A stretch of 64,000 nucleotides of DNA, taken from contig NZ_BAXR01000001.1 of assembly GCF_001310635.1 (NCBI RefSeq), positions 310,001 to 374,000 of the forward strand, given 5' to 3'. Each line of letters starts with the position of its first letter. The first letter of the stretch is position 1. The position numbers and the translations under genes are program-made. The notes under the pieces were generated by a model. That model was not told the DNA's origin. It did not search any database and saw nothing but the letters and a program-made list of their open reading frames with translations. This document shows, piece by piece, positions 1 through 8,323 of this stretch. Source of the stretch: Bacillus sp. JCM 19034. GTDB lineage: Bacteria > Bacillota > Bacilli > Bacillales > Bacillaceae_D.

Positions 1-411
1 GCAGTAGAGGTTTTTGCAGTGCCATCTCAAGGAATGGTTATTGTCGTTTCAAAATGTGATGTAGACGAATGGACAGAAGACGAATTTGAAGATGGTTATA
101 TTGAAATGCAAGTAACTTTAGATGAAATGAACGACTTTTATTATGTGTTTGATGATTTTGAAAATTTGATTTCCTTATCAAAGCGGCTTCATGCTTTAGG
201 GATTAAAAGTGGTGATTTATATAGCTTTAAAGAAAAGTACTACTTAGCTTTCGATGAATTCGATATAGATATAGAACTAGAAGATGCAGTCATAGCTTTG
301 TTAGCCGAATATGGAACAATCGCGACAGCGTCTATTCACCTTGTAAGAGAATACGGAAAGTGTATCATCGAAAATAATGCCGTTGAATTAATCGTTTTGC
401 ACTTTATTTAA
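1..411 (+). CDS. mecB: Adaptor protein MecB (YpbH), C-terminal part
   Basis: The gene enters from the left edge in frame 1, so the start is missing; 136 residues remain. The family delivers substrates to the ClpC/ClpP protease and modulates competence and sporulation. The segment AVEVF followed by QGMVIVVSK and IEMQVTLDE matches my memory of B. subtilis YpbH more closely than MecA. The C-terminal half carries the acidic alpha/beta domain that contacts ClpC in this family (LYSF, YYLAFDEF, LLAEYG, REYGK). The identity is reinforced by the following gene, because ypbH precedes the glutamate dehydrogenase gene gudB in B. subtilis. A GTG at 19 is internal, not the real start. Confidence 0.92.
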   Translation, partial: AVEVFAVPSQGMVIVVSKCDVDEWTEDEFEDGYIEMQVTLDEMNDFYYVFDDFENLISLSKRLHALGIKSGDLYSFKEKYYLAFDEFDIDIELEDAVIALLAEYGTIATASIHLVREYGKCIIENNAVELIVLHFI

Positions 412-422
412 AGAGTTTAATG

Positions 423-449
423 GACTGAATAACATCAGTCTCTTTTTTT
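423..449 (+). terminator. Intrinsic terminator after mecB
   Basis: A perfect 6-bp stem (GACTGA 423-428, TCAGTC 435-440) with a 6-nt loop is followed directly by TCTTTTTTT. It lies 12 nt after the mecB stop and separates mecB from the next gene. Confidence 0.85.
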
Positions 450-584
450 GGCTATTTTTATGCAAAATTTCATTATTTTTATTATTAAAAATTTAATAAA
501 CTGTGGAAATTCATTGAGGCATTGATTATATTAGATTGAGATGAATATTGATTTTTGTATAACTCATTTGAGGTGAAATTGAAG

Positions 585-1844
585 ATGTTAATGATGAATG
601 AAAGTACGAATGAAAATGACGTACTTTTAGTAACGAAAGAGCAGTATGCGACCGCTTTAGACAAGCTAGGCTATACGGAAAAGGATTATTTCTTTTTATT
701 AGAGCCAGCTCAATTAATGAGAGTAAACCTTCCTTTGAAACTTGATGATGGAACGTGTCGATTATTTACAGCGTATCGTGTCCAACATACGTTAGCAAAA
801 GGTTCAACGATGGGGGGGGTTATTTGTCATCCAAATTATGATGAAAACGACGTGCAATCACTTGCGATGATGATGAGTGTAAAAACCGGTATAGCAAACC
901 TTCCTTTTGCTGGAGCGAAAGGATTAATTGTTTGCGATCCACGCGAACTGTCGTACCGTGAAATGGAACGATTAAGCCGAAGTTATATCCGTGCATTATA
1001 CGGACGTACTATAAATCATAATGATATATTAACGTCTGAAGGTCAAGCCAACACACAAATGATGGCTTGGATGTACGATGAATTAAGCTATTTTAACGAA
1101 AATGCAAACTGTGTCATCATGGGCAAACCTTACGAACTTGGTGGTACATATAGTCGTGAGAAAGCTATGGCCATTAGTTTGATAACGACAATTAACGAAA
1201 CATTAAAACGAAATCAACTTAATTTACAGGATACGAGTATTGTGATCGATGGATTTGGTAAGGTTGGAAGTTTTCTTGCACAATATGTTCATCAAAAAGG
1301 GGCAAAAGTTGTTGGGTTATCAGACCAGTATGGTGGTCTTTATGAGGAAGATGGTTTGGATATCGATTATTTGTTAGACCGCCGCGACAGCTTTGGTACT
1401 GTCACAAAATTATTTAAAAAATCAATTTCGGTCGAGGAATTAAGAGAAAAAACTTGTGATGTATTATTATTAGCGAGTGAAAAACCAGACATGAAGGCGA
1501 TTAATTTTGAAAACCTCGATGCCTCAATTGTTATTGAAGCGACGAATCATTTTATGACGCTATCGCAGACAAACAAACTTACACAAAAAGGTGTGGTTAT
1601 TGTTCCGAACCTATTAGCAACTGTCGGAAATGAAATCATTTCGAATTTAGAATGGATACAAGCAAAGCAAGGATATAGATGGTCTGCAGATGAAGTCGAA
1701 CAAAAACTTAAGGCTATAATGGTTCAAAGCTTTGAAGATGTTTCATATTTGGCGAATAGCCGGAAGGTTGATTTACAATTAGCGTCTTATATGTATAGCT
1801 TACGTTTACTAATGGAAGCACAACGTTTCCGTGGAAGTTATTAG
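585..1844 (+). CDS. Glutamate dehydrogenase-like protein with altered active site
   Basis: The 419-residue protein aligns end to end with the Glu/Leu/Phe/Val dehydrogenase family and occupies the gudB locus. The C-terminal NAD domain is well kept (GFGKVGS near 225; YGGLYE and DIDYLLDRRDSFGTVTKLF near 260-290 closely resemble GudB). The catalytic N-terminal half is degraded. The substrate lysine of the TKGG motif is Met76, the following Arg is Ile, and the catalytic Asp of the PAPD motif aligns with Glu152. AANGPT is replaced by ATNHFMT. Lys100 and Lys112 are kept. ATG 585 is chosen because GAGGTG (570-575) sits 9 nt upstream; an earlier TTG at 555 has no site. Either a non-catalytic (possibly regulatory) paralogue or a changed specificity; not safely called GudB. 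Confidence 0.8.
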   Translation: MLMMNESTNENDVLLVTKEQYATALDKLGYTEKDYFFLLEPAQLMRVNLPLKLDDGTCRLFTAYRVQHTLAKGSTMGGVICHPNYDENDVQSLAMMMSVKTGIANLPFAGAKGLIVCDPRELSYREMERLSRSYIRALYGRTINHNDILTSEGQANTQMMAWMYDELSYFNENANCVIMGKPYELGGTYSREKAMAISLITTINETLKRNQLNLQDTSIVIDGFGKVGSFLAQYVHQKGAKVVGLSDQYGGLYEEDGLDIDYLLDRRDSFGTVTKLFKKSISVEELREKTCDVLLLASEKPDMKAINFENLDASIVIEATNHFMTLSQTNKLTQKGVVIVPNLLATVGNEIISNLEWIQAKQGYRWSADEVEQKLKAIMVQSFEDVSYLANSRKVDLQLASYMYSLRLLMEAQRFRGSY

Positions 1845-1865
1845 TTTGATATACTAAAAAGAAAA

Positions 1866-1896
1866 AAAGGAGAAGCCAAGTATGGCACTCCTTTTT
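1866..1896 (+). terminator. Intrinsic terminator between the GDH-like gene and ypdA
   Basis: The stem AGGAG-AA-GCCA (1868-1878) pairs with TGGC-A-CTCCT (1883-1892) around a 4-nt loop and is followed by a short T run. It ends only 19 nt before the ypdA start, so the ypdA promoter must overlap it or read-through must be used. Confidence 0.75.
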
Positions 1897-1914
1897 ATGT
1901 AGTAGGTGGTATTT

Positions 1915-2881
1915 ATGAAAAGAGAAGATGTCATTATTATTGGTGCTGGTCCATGCGGATTAGCAGCGGCAATTGCTTGCCAAATGAAAGGGTTAAGAAC
2001 GTTAGTCATTGAAAAAGAAAATGTCGTTCACTCCATATATCGGTATCCAACTCATCAAACGTTTTTCAGTACTAGTGAGAAGTTAGAAATAGGCGATGTC
2101 GCTTTTTTAACGGAAGAGAGAAAGCCAAAACGTAATCAGGCGTTAGTTTATTATCGTGACGTCGTGAGAAGGAAAGATATACGTATTAATAAATATGAGT
2201 GCGTATTAAAGGTCAAAAAAGAACATAAAAAGTTTATAATAGAAACGTCAAAAGATAAATATGAAGCAAACTTCGTTATCGTTGCGACAGGATATTACGA
2301 TTCACCTAATATGCTCAACGTACCTGGCGAAACATTAGATCATGTTCATCATTACTTTAAAGAAGCTCATCCTTTTCTTTGATTTGGATGTTGTTGTTAT
2401 TGGTGGTAAAAATTCAGCTGTAGATGCTACGTTGGAATTGCAAAAAGCAGGGGCACGTGTAACGAATTTATACAGAGGAAATGAATATTCTAGTAGCGTA
2501 AAGCCTTGGATTTTGCCTGAATTCGATTCATTAGTCCGGCATGGATTAATTAAGATGGTTTTTAACGCTGACGTTAAGGAAATTACTGAGGACACTGTTA
2601 AATATCAAGTTGGTGGAAGCAGTTTTGAAGTACCTGCCAATGCTGTATTTGCTATGACTGGCTATCATCCGAATCATCGTTTTATTGAAGCGATGGGTGT
2701 AAAGGTTGAAAAGGAGACAGGTCGACCATATTTCCATCCAGATACAATGGAAACAAATATAGCAGGTTTATTTATAGCAGGAGTGATTGCAGCAGGTAAT
2801 AATGCAAATGAAATATTTATCGAAAATGGGCGCTTTCATGGGGAAGCAATTGCCAATCATATCGTATCAACTTACGGATAG
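1915..2881 (+). CDS. ypdA: Bacillithiol disulfide reductase YpdA (one frameshift)
   Basis: FAD/NADPH-dependent oxidoreductase of the thioredoxin-reductase fold that reduces bacillithiol disulfide in Firmicutes. The FAD motif GAGPCG is at residues 10-15 and places Cys14, the conserved redox cysteine of this family. The NADPH-binding motif VVVIGGKNSAVDA lies mid-protein, and a C-terminal AGLFIAGV segment binds FAD. Translation breaks near 2376-2381, where the expected HPFFD reads HPFL-stop because of one extra base; the next frame continues without loss. Corrected length is about 321 residues, as expected. ATG 1915 follows AGGTGG by 5 nt. It fits functionally with bshA and bshB1 at 55-57 kb. 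Confidence 0.92.
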
Positions 2882-2925
2882 ACTGAACTGTTTTAACGAA
2901 AACTGAAAATGAATGTGTCGAAAAA

Positions 2926-2996
2926 GGGCGTCGGCTAAAACTCCTAATACATGGATTATACGAAACTGTAAACCTGTAAAGATTCCCGCCGACGCT
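2926..2996 (-). terminator. GC-rich inverted repeat, probable ansA terminator
   Basis: The perfect 8-bp arms GCGTCGGC (2928-2935) and GCCGACGC (2988-2995) enclose a 52-nt loop. Read on the minus strand, the second arm is followed by CC and five T, which fits termination of the minus-strand ansA transcript. The long loop is unusual for a simple terminator. Confidence 0.5.
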
Positions 2997-3012
2997 TTAC
3001 AAATATATGTTC

Positions 3013-3978
3013 TTATTCAAATTGTTTTTGAATTTTAGTAAGATCATTTGTGTGCTCTAATAAAACCATTAATTTGAGACGTGCTTTTGGTCCATTTAAG
3101 CCATTTGCAAAAATGACACCTAATTCTTTTAGTATTCGTCCCCCACCTTCATATGAATAAACATCTTGAACAATTCCACTAAAGCAACGTGATACTAGGA
3201 CGACAGGAATGTTTTTCGATAGTAGTTTTTGAATTGGATCTACTAAACCAGGTGGGAGATTCCCTTGTCCAAAAGCTTCGATCACTAAGCCATCGATCTG
3301 CGTATTTGCAATCACTTCAATAAGCAGTGGATCCATTCCTGTATAAGCTTTTAATAAGGCTATATTTTTTGATAAGGATGTAAGCTTAAAGCATTCTCGT
3401 TTAGTTAGCGTGTGGTGGAATCGAACACCTCTTTTCGTCACAATTCCAATGGGACCATATTGTGGACTTTGAAATGTTGCAATATTGCTTGAATGTGATT
3501 TTGTAACATTTTTCGCCGTGTGAATTTCGTCATTTAATACAACAAGTACACCTTTACCTTTTGCGTCATCACATGATGCTACTTTCACTGCTGAAAGTAA
3601 GTTGTGTGGCCCGTCAGCACCAACCTCATTACTTGAACGCATTGCCCCAGTGACAATTACTGGTATATCCCAATTAAGTGATAAATCGAGTAAGTAAGCT
3701 GTTTCCTCGAGAGTATCCGTTCCATGTGTAACGACAACCCCGTCTAGTTGATCTTGTTTTACACGTTCGATTAACCGATCAGCTAATTGAACCATTAAAG
3801 CTGGTGTCATATGTGGAGACGGAATATTTAGGAAATCATCGACAATGATCGAAGCAATTGTTGATAGCGATTCAATCGTTGCATATAATGGATTTATATC
3901 ATCTTTTAAAGAGGTTCCGAAATTATTTTCTTGCATAGCTATTGTTCCGCCAGTGTTAACTATAAGTATTTTTTTCAA
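3013..3978 (-). CDS. ansA: Type I L-asparaginase
   Basis: A 321-residue L-asparaginase that hydrolyses asparagine to aspartate and ammonia. The nucleophile motif NTGGTIA lies at residues 8-14 with Thr12 as catalytic threonine. The second catalytic patch is HGTDTLEE near residue 88, followed by GAMRSSNEVGADGP with the conserved lysine-triad region replaced by the usual type I pattern. No signal peptide is visible, so it should be cytoplasmic. The start is TTG at 3978; the only GGAG-like site lies 13 nt upstream, which is long, so the start or one upstream base is slightly uncertain. It converges on ypdA and is divergent from prsW. Confidence 0.93.
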   Translation of the reverse strand: MKKILIVNTGGTIAMQENNFGTSLKDDINPLYATIESLSTIASIIVDDFLNIPSPHMTPALMVQLADRLIERVKQDQLDGVVVTHGTDTLEETAYLLDLSLNWDIPVIVTGAMRSSNEVGADGPHNLLSAVKVASCDDAKGKGVLVVLNDEIHTAKNVTKSHSSNIATFQSPQYGPIGIVTKRGVRFHHTLTKRECFKLTSLSKNIALLKAYTGMDPLLIEVIANTQIDGLVIEAFGQGNLPPGLVDPIQKLLSKNIPVVLVSRCFSGIVQDVYSYEGGGRILKELGVIFANGLNGPKARLKLMVLLEHTNDLTKIQKQFE

Positions 3979-4154
3979 TGTAACAATTCAACTCCATTTA
4001 ACTTTATCTTATTTAGTATAGCAAAATAGTGTTGTTTATGGGTAGCTGGTTGATCAAAATGTTGTATCAATTTGTAAGATTGAGGCACATAGGAGAAATG
4101 TATTTTCCTTTGCTATGTCCAATAGCTAAATAGGTATAAGAGAAAGGGTTTAAA

Positions 4155-4802
4155 ATGATAGCACTTATAACTGCGGCTATAGCTCCAGGTCTGGCATTAT
4201 TATCATATTTTTATTTAAGAAATCACTATAGTGGAACAACAATTGGCTTTATATTAAAAACATTTTTTGTTGGTGCTTTATTAGTGTTTCCAGTGATGGT
4301 TTTACAATATGCTTTTTTGGCAGAAGGTTACTTTATCCAACCTTTACTAAGGACATTTATCCTTTACGGCTTTGTTGAGGAATTTTTTAAGTGGTTTCTT
4401 TTATATATTTTTACATATCAGCATGCAACGTTTACAAAACGTTATGATGGAATTGTATTTGCCGTTTCTCTTTCATTAGGTTTTGCCACATTAGAAAATG
4501 TGTTTTATTTGTTAGCAAATGGTCTAGACGCAGCATTAGGGCGTGCTATATTTCCTGTATCAAGTCATGCGTTATATGGTGTAATTATGGGATATTATTT
4601 TGGACGTAGTAAATTAGAAAAAACTGGAAAGTATAAAAATTTACTGCTAGCGTTATTATTCCCCGTGCTTCTACACGGAACATATGATTATATTATCATT
4701 TTATTTGAGATGTATTTTCTTTTTGGCACGATTCCATTTATGCTGTTATTATGGTGGATAGCGATAACGAAAATGAAACGAGCTCATCAATTAGATATTT
4801 AG
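4155..4802 (+). CDS. prsW: Membrane protease PrsW (site-1 protease of RsiW)
   Basis: A 215-residue polytopic membrane protein of the PrsW family (B. subtilis YpdC), which makes the first cut in anti-sigma factor RsiW and so activates the sigma-W envelope stress response. The catalytic glutamate pair is at Glu75-Glu76, the same numbering as in B. subtilis. Further signature segments are the ENVFY motif near residue 113, SSHALYGVIMG near 135 and LHGTYDY near 175, which carry the conserved histidines. Several hydrophobic segments span the sequence. GAAAGGG lies about 6 nt before ATG 4155. It stands beside the GDH/ypdA/ansA block as in B. subtilis. Confidence 0.93.
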   Translation: MIALITAAIAPGLALLSYFYLRNHYSGTTIGFILKTFFVGALLVFPVMVLQYAFLAEGYFIQPLLRTFILYGFVEEFFKWFLLYIFTYQHATFTKRYDGIVFAVSLSLGFATLENVFYLLANGLDAALGRAIFPVSSHALYGVIMGYYFGRSKLEKTGKYKNLLLALLFPVLLHGTYDYIIILFEMYFLFGTIPFMLLLWWIAITKMKRAHQLDI

Positions 4803-4816
4803 AAAGGGGATCACTA

Positions 4817-4981
4817 ATGATGCACAAAGAACGATACAAAATTGTTATTCGTTGTTTAATTTGTGGAGAAAAGTATATTCTACGAGGTCACTTAAAAGAA
4901 AATGGTGAGTTTGAAACAGGATTTAAACGCTGTGTCTGTGATAATGATCAACAATTACATACAGATGCTACTCTTGAATAG
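4817..4981 (+). CDS. 54-aa protein with CxxC and CxC cysteine pairs
   Basis: A short gene starting 15 nt after prsW, with GAAAGGGG about 6 nt before ATG 4817; it is probably co-transcribed with prsW. The product has a CLIC pair near residue 14 and a CVC pair near residue 41, the spacing of a minimal zinc ribbon or rubredoxin-like knuckle. The remainder is charged and has no membrane segment. I do not recognise the family. The good ribosome binding site, position and cysteine pattern argue it is a real gene; metal binding is inference. Confidence 0.6.
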   Translation: MMHKERYKIVIRCLICGEKYILRGHLKENGEFETGFKRCVCDNDQQLHTDATLE

Positions 4982-5119
4982 ACTAAATATTTTATGTTAC
5001 CTCAATCCATTCATTTGTTTCCTGTGTGAAACGTATGATGGATATTTTTATAAAAAGTAGGGGATAGCCCCTTGCATTCTTTTCAAAAGTATTGTACTTT
5101 TATTAAAACACAATATGTT

Positions 5120-5230
5120 GATTTCTTATCACGAGAGGCGGAGGGAATGGCCCTATGATGTCTCAGCAACCAGCCAAAAGGTCAGGTGCTAATTCCAACA
5201 AGTCACAATTGACTTGAGAGATAAGAAGAA
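5120..5230 (+). promoter_or_regulatory. SAM-I (S-box) riboswitch aptamer
   Basis: Highly conserved S-box sequence. P1 is formed by TTCTTATC (5123-5130) with GATAAGAA near 5219-5226. The core reads GAGAGGCGGAGGGA, ATGATGTCTCAGCAACC and GGTCAGGTGCTAATTCC, all hallmark SAM-I segments. S-adenosylmethionine binding stabilises P1 and permits the downstream terminator. It controls the metI operon that follows. Confidence 0.97.
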
Positions 5231-5249
5231 GAGCTGATTGACTATTAGA

Positions 5250-5282
5250 CACCTTCTTCTTATTTTGAAGAAGGTGTTTTCT
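5250..5282 (+). terminator. Riboswitch expression-platform terminator
   Basis: A perfect 10-bp stem CACCTTCTTC (5250-5259) / GAAGAAGGTG (5267-5276) with a T-rich tail. The 5' arm can alternatively pair with the AGAAGAAGAG stretch at the 3' end of the aptamer, giving the anti-terminator. This is the usual S-box OFF switch when SAM is abundant. Confidence 0.92.
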
Positions 5283-5332
5283 AATTAAAGCTATTATTCT
5301 GAGTTATCACATTTGAATTGGGGGTTATTAAA

Positions 5333-6453
5333 TTGAAAAACAGACATTTACAAACGGAGCTTGTACAAATAGGGAATAGATCACAAGACAGAACAGGAAC
5401 AATTAATACTCCTGTCTATTTTTCAACGGCGTATCGTCATACTGGAATTGGTGAGTCAACGGGCTATGATTATTCTCGTACGGGAAATCCAACAAGAGAA
5501 GTATTAGAGCAGGCGATTGCTAGTTTAGAGAAAGGGGATCGTGGATTTGCATGTAGTTCAGGAATGGCTGCCATTCAAACGGTATTTTCTCTTTTTGAAT
5601 CGGGAGATGAAATTATTGCATCAAAAGATTTGTATGGTGGTACATATCGCTTGTTTGAACAGGGATGGAACCGTTGGGGCTTACATTTTTCATATGCGGA
5701 CCCACGAGATTTACGGAATGTAGAAGCATGTTTGACCGATAAAACAAAGGCACTATTTATTGAAACACCTACTAATCCACTTATGCAGGAAGCGTCTATT
5801 AGTGAATTAGCAGTATTCGCAAAAAAACATGATTTATTATTGATCGTCGATAATACGTTTTATACGCCATTAATTCAACGTCCGTTAGAAGAAGGAGCTG
5901 ATATCGTTATTCATAGTGCCTCGAAATACTTAGCAGGCCACAATGATGTGATTGCTGGGTTAATCGTTGCTAAAGGTGAGGAACTTTGTGAGAAGATTTT
6001 TATTACCAAAATGGTGTCGGAGCTATTTTATCACCATTTGATTCTTGGTTACTAATAAGAGGTATGAAAACCTTAGGATTACGAATGAAGAAGCATCAAG
6101 AGAACGCCAAAGAAATTGTCAATTATTTAGTAAGCGAGGAAGGAGTTCATGAAGTATTATATCCTGGAAAAGGTGGAATGGTTTCGTTTCGAATTGAGCA
6201 TGAAGAATGGGTTAATCCTTTTCTCCAACAGTTACAATTAGTATCATTTGCTGAAAGCTTAGGCGGGGTGGAAAGTTTAATGACTTACCCTGCAACGCAA
6301 ACGCATATGGATATTCCAGAAGATATTCGCATTGCAAACGGTGTATGTAATCGGTTGTTACGTTTTTCCGTCGGAATTGAAGAAGCAGAAGATTTAATAG
6401 CTGATTTAAAACAGGCGTTTCATTTTGTCAAAGAAAATATTAAATATAAGTAA
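5333..6453 (+). CDS. metI: Cystathionine gamma-synthase / O-acetylhomoserine thiolyase MetI (one frameshift)
   Basis: A PLP enzyme joining an activated homoserine ester to cysteine or sulfide in methionine synthesis. The Cys/Met-metabolism signatures are present: SSGMAAI, SKDLYGGTYRLFE, VDNTFYTP and the PLP lysine in HSASKYLAGHND. The reading frame is lost near 5996-6001, where a run of 5 T should be 6, and resumes in the frame ending at 6453 with GMKTLGLRM and SLGGVESLMTYPATQTH. Corrected length is about 373 residues. TTG 5333 is chosen, 8 nt after GGGGG. It is the first gene behind the SAM riboswitch; no metC beta-lyase gene follows. Confidence 0.93.
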
Positions 6454-6470
6454 AGAGAGGTGACAGTGTC

Positions 6471-8303
6471 TTGTCATTCTTAACTCAACTACAGTCTAAA
6501 GTTATGATCGGCGATGGAGCAATGGGAACTCAACTATATGCAATTGGTATTGATCAATGCTTTGAAGAGCTCAATTGCTCACAACCGGATATTGTTCTTA
6601 ACATACATGAACAATATGTCAACGCTGGAGCAGACCTTATTCAAACAAATTCTTATGCTGCTAATGCTGTTAAGCTTGAGAAATATGGGTTAGAGAAACA
6701 AGTGAGAGATATTAATCACAAAAGTGTCCAACTAGCAAAACGAGCGGCAAAAGAGGGGACGTTTGTATTTGGAACGATTGGTGGAATTAGAAGATTTCAA
6801 TTAGAAGAAGTGGAGCTCGAAGTTGTTAAAGACGTATTTAAGGAGCAAGCAGAAGTATTACTTGAATCGGGAGTAAATGGTTTATTACTCGAAACATTTT
6901 ATGATTTAGAAGAAGCAAAAATGGCAACTAATCTTATGAGAAGTTTAACGGATTTGCCAATTATTACAAATGTATCGTTAGGAGAAATCGGTGTATTAAA
7001 TGGAGGTATTTCCGTAACAGAAGCTTTTGATGAATTGTATCAACATGGTGCAGATGTTGTCGGTTTAAATTGTCGAATGGGACCCTATCATATGCTTCGT
7101 TCATTTGAGTTTGTGCCTACTCCTAAAAAAGGCTATTTAGCTGCTTATCCAAATGCAAGTTTACCAGATTTTCGTGATGGGCGTGTTTTTTATCAGTCGA
7201 ATGCGGATTATTTTCAAACAATGGGGAAAAAATTTATAGAACAAGGAGTAAGGTTGCTCGGTGGATGTTGTGGGACGACTGCTAAACATATCGCTGCTTT
7301 TTCCAAATTAAAGGAAGAAGCAGTACCTGCAACAAAAAAAGTAGTTCGCCAATTTCATCATCTAACAATCAAGCCTGCTCATACGAAAGTAGAAAAGCCT
7401 TTACAAGAAATTGTGAAAGAACGCCCTTCGGTAATAGTAGAATTAGATCCACCAAAACAATTAAATACACAACAGTTTATGCAAGGAGCTAAAAAGTTAA
7501 AAAAGTCTGGTGTGGACGCAATCACTCTTGCTGATAACTCATTAGCCTCACCACGTGTAGATAATTTAGCCCTTGGTTCACTTGTGAAGCAGCAGTTAAA
7601 TGCTCGCCCACTCGTTCATATTACATGCCGAGATCGAAATTTAATCGGATTACAATCGCATTTAATGGGTTTACATGCACTAGGAATGAATGATCTTTTA
7701 GCTGTTACAGGTGATCCTACAAAAGTCGGTGATTTTCCAGGTGCAACTTCAGTGTACGATCTAACTTCCTTTCAATTAATTCAATTGATTAAGCAGTTAA
7801 ATGAGGGAATTTCATTTTCAGGGAAAGAGTTGGGTGAAAATTCGCAATTTTCTGTAGGTGCAGCTTTTAATCCGAATGTAAAATACTTAGATAAAGCCGT
7901 TAAACGACTAGAGAAGAAAATCCACAGTGGAGCGGACTATTTTATGACACAACCGGTTTTTAATGAAAAGCAAATTGAAGCACTTTATAATGAAACGAAA
8001 CATTTATCTCATCCTATATATATTGGAATCATGCCTCTTATTAATAGTCGAAACGCCGAATTTCTTCATAATGAAGTTCCTGGAATAAAATTAACAGACA
8101 CAATTCGCGATGCTATGGCAGCTTGTGGAGAAGATCGCCAAAAATCCACTGCTGAAGGCTTAAAAATAGCTAAATCCTTAATCGATGTAGCACTCGAATA
8201 TTTTAACGGTATTTATGTAATTACACCTTTTTTACGTTATGAAATGTCCGTTGAGCTTAAAGGTTATATTGATCAAAAAACAAAGGCCGTTAGGAAAGTT
8301 TAA
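6471..8303 (+). CDS. yitJ: Homocysteine S-methyltransferase / methylenetetrahydrofolate reductase fusion (YitJ-type)
   Basis: An intact 610-residue bifunctional protein. Residues 1-290 form the homocysteine-binding barrel with the zinc cysteines in GLNCRMG near 203 and GGCCGTT near 267. From about 310 on comes a MetF-like reductase domain (VIVELDPPK, LAVTGDPTK, GAAFNP, DYFMTQPVF) that makes 5-methyl-tetrahydrofolate. The pair therefore supplies the methyl donor used by MetH next door. The start is TTG 6471, 8 nt after GAGAGGTG and 17 nt after the metI stop. Length and domain order equal B. subtilis YitJ. Confidence 0.94.
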   Translation: MSFLTQLQSKVMIGDGAMGTQLYAIGIDQCFEELNCSQPDIVLNIHEQYVNAGADLIQTNSYAANAVKLEKYGLEKQVRDINHKSVQLAKRAAKEGTFVFGTIGGIRRFQLEEVELEVVKDVFKEQAEVLLESGVNGLLLETFYDLEEAKMATNLMRSLTDLPIITNVSLGEIGVLNGGISVTEAFDELYQHGADVVGLNCRMGPYHMLRSFEFVPTPKKGYLAAYPNASLPDFRDGRVFYQSNADYFQTMGKKFIEQGVRLLGGCCGTTAKHIAAFSKLKEEAVPATKKVVRQFHHLTIKPAHTKVEKPLQEIVKERPSVIVELDPPKQLNTQQFMQGAKKLKKSGVDAITLADNSLASPRVDNLALGSLVKQQLNARPLVHITCRDRNLIGLQSHLMGLHALGMNDLLAVTGDPTKVGDFPGATSVYDLTSFQLIQLIKQLNEGISFSGKELGENSQFSVGAAFNPNVKYLDKAVKRLEKKIHSGADYFMTQPVFNEKQIEALYNETKHLSHPIYIGIMPLINSRNAEFLHNEVPGIKLTDTIRDAMAACGEDRQKSTAEGLKIAKSLIDVALEYFNGIYVITPFLRYEMSVELKGYIDQKTKAVRKV

Positions 8304-8323
8304 AATGAGAAAGGGAAGCGAGT

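Noticed and set aside
5059-5075. GGGG/CCCC mini-hairpin before the SAM riboswitch as terminator
   Set aside because: Only 4 bp of stem and no clean T run; not strong enough to call.
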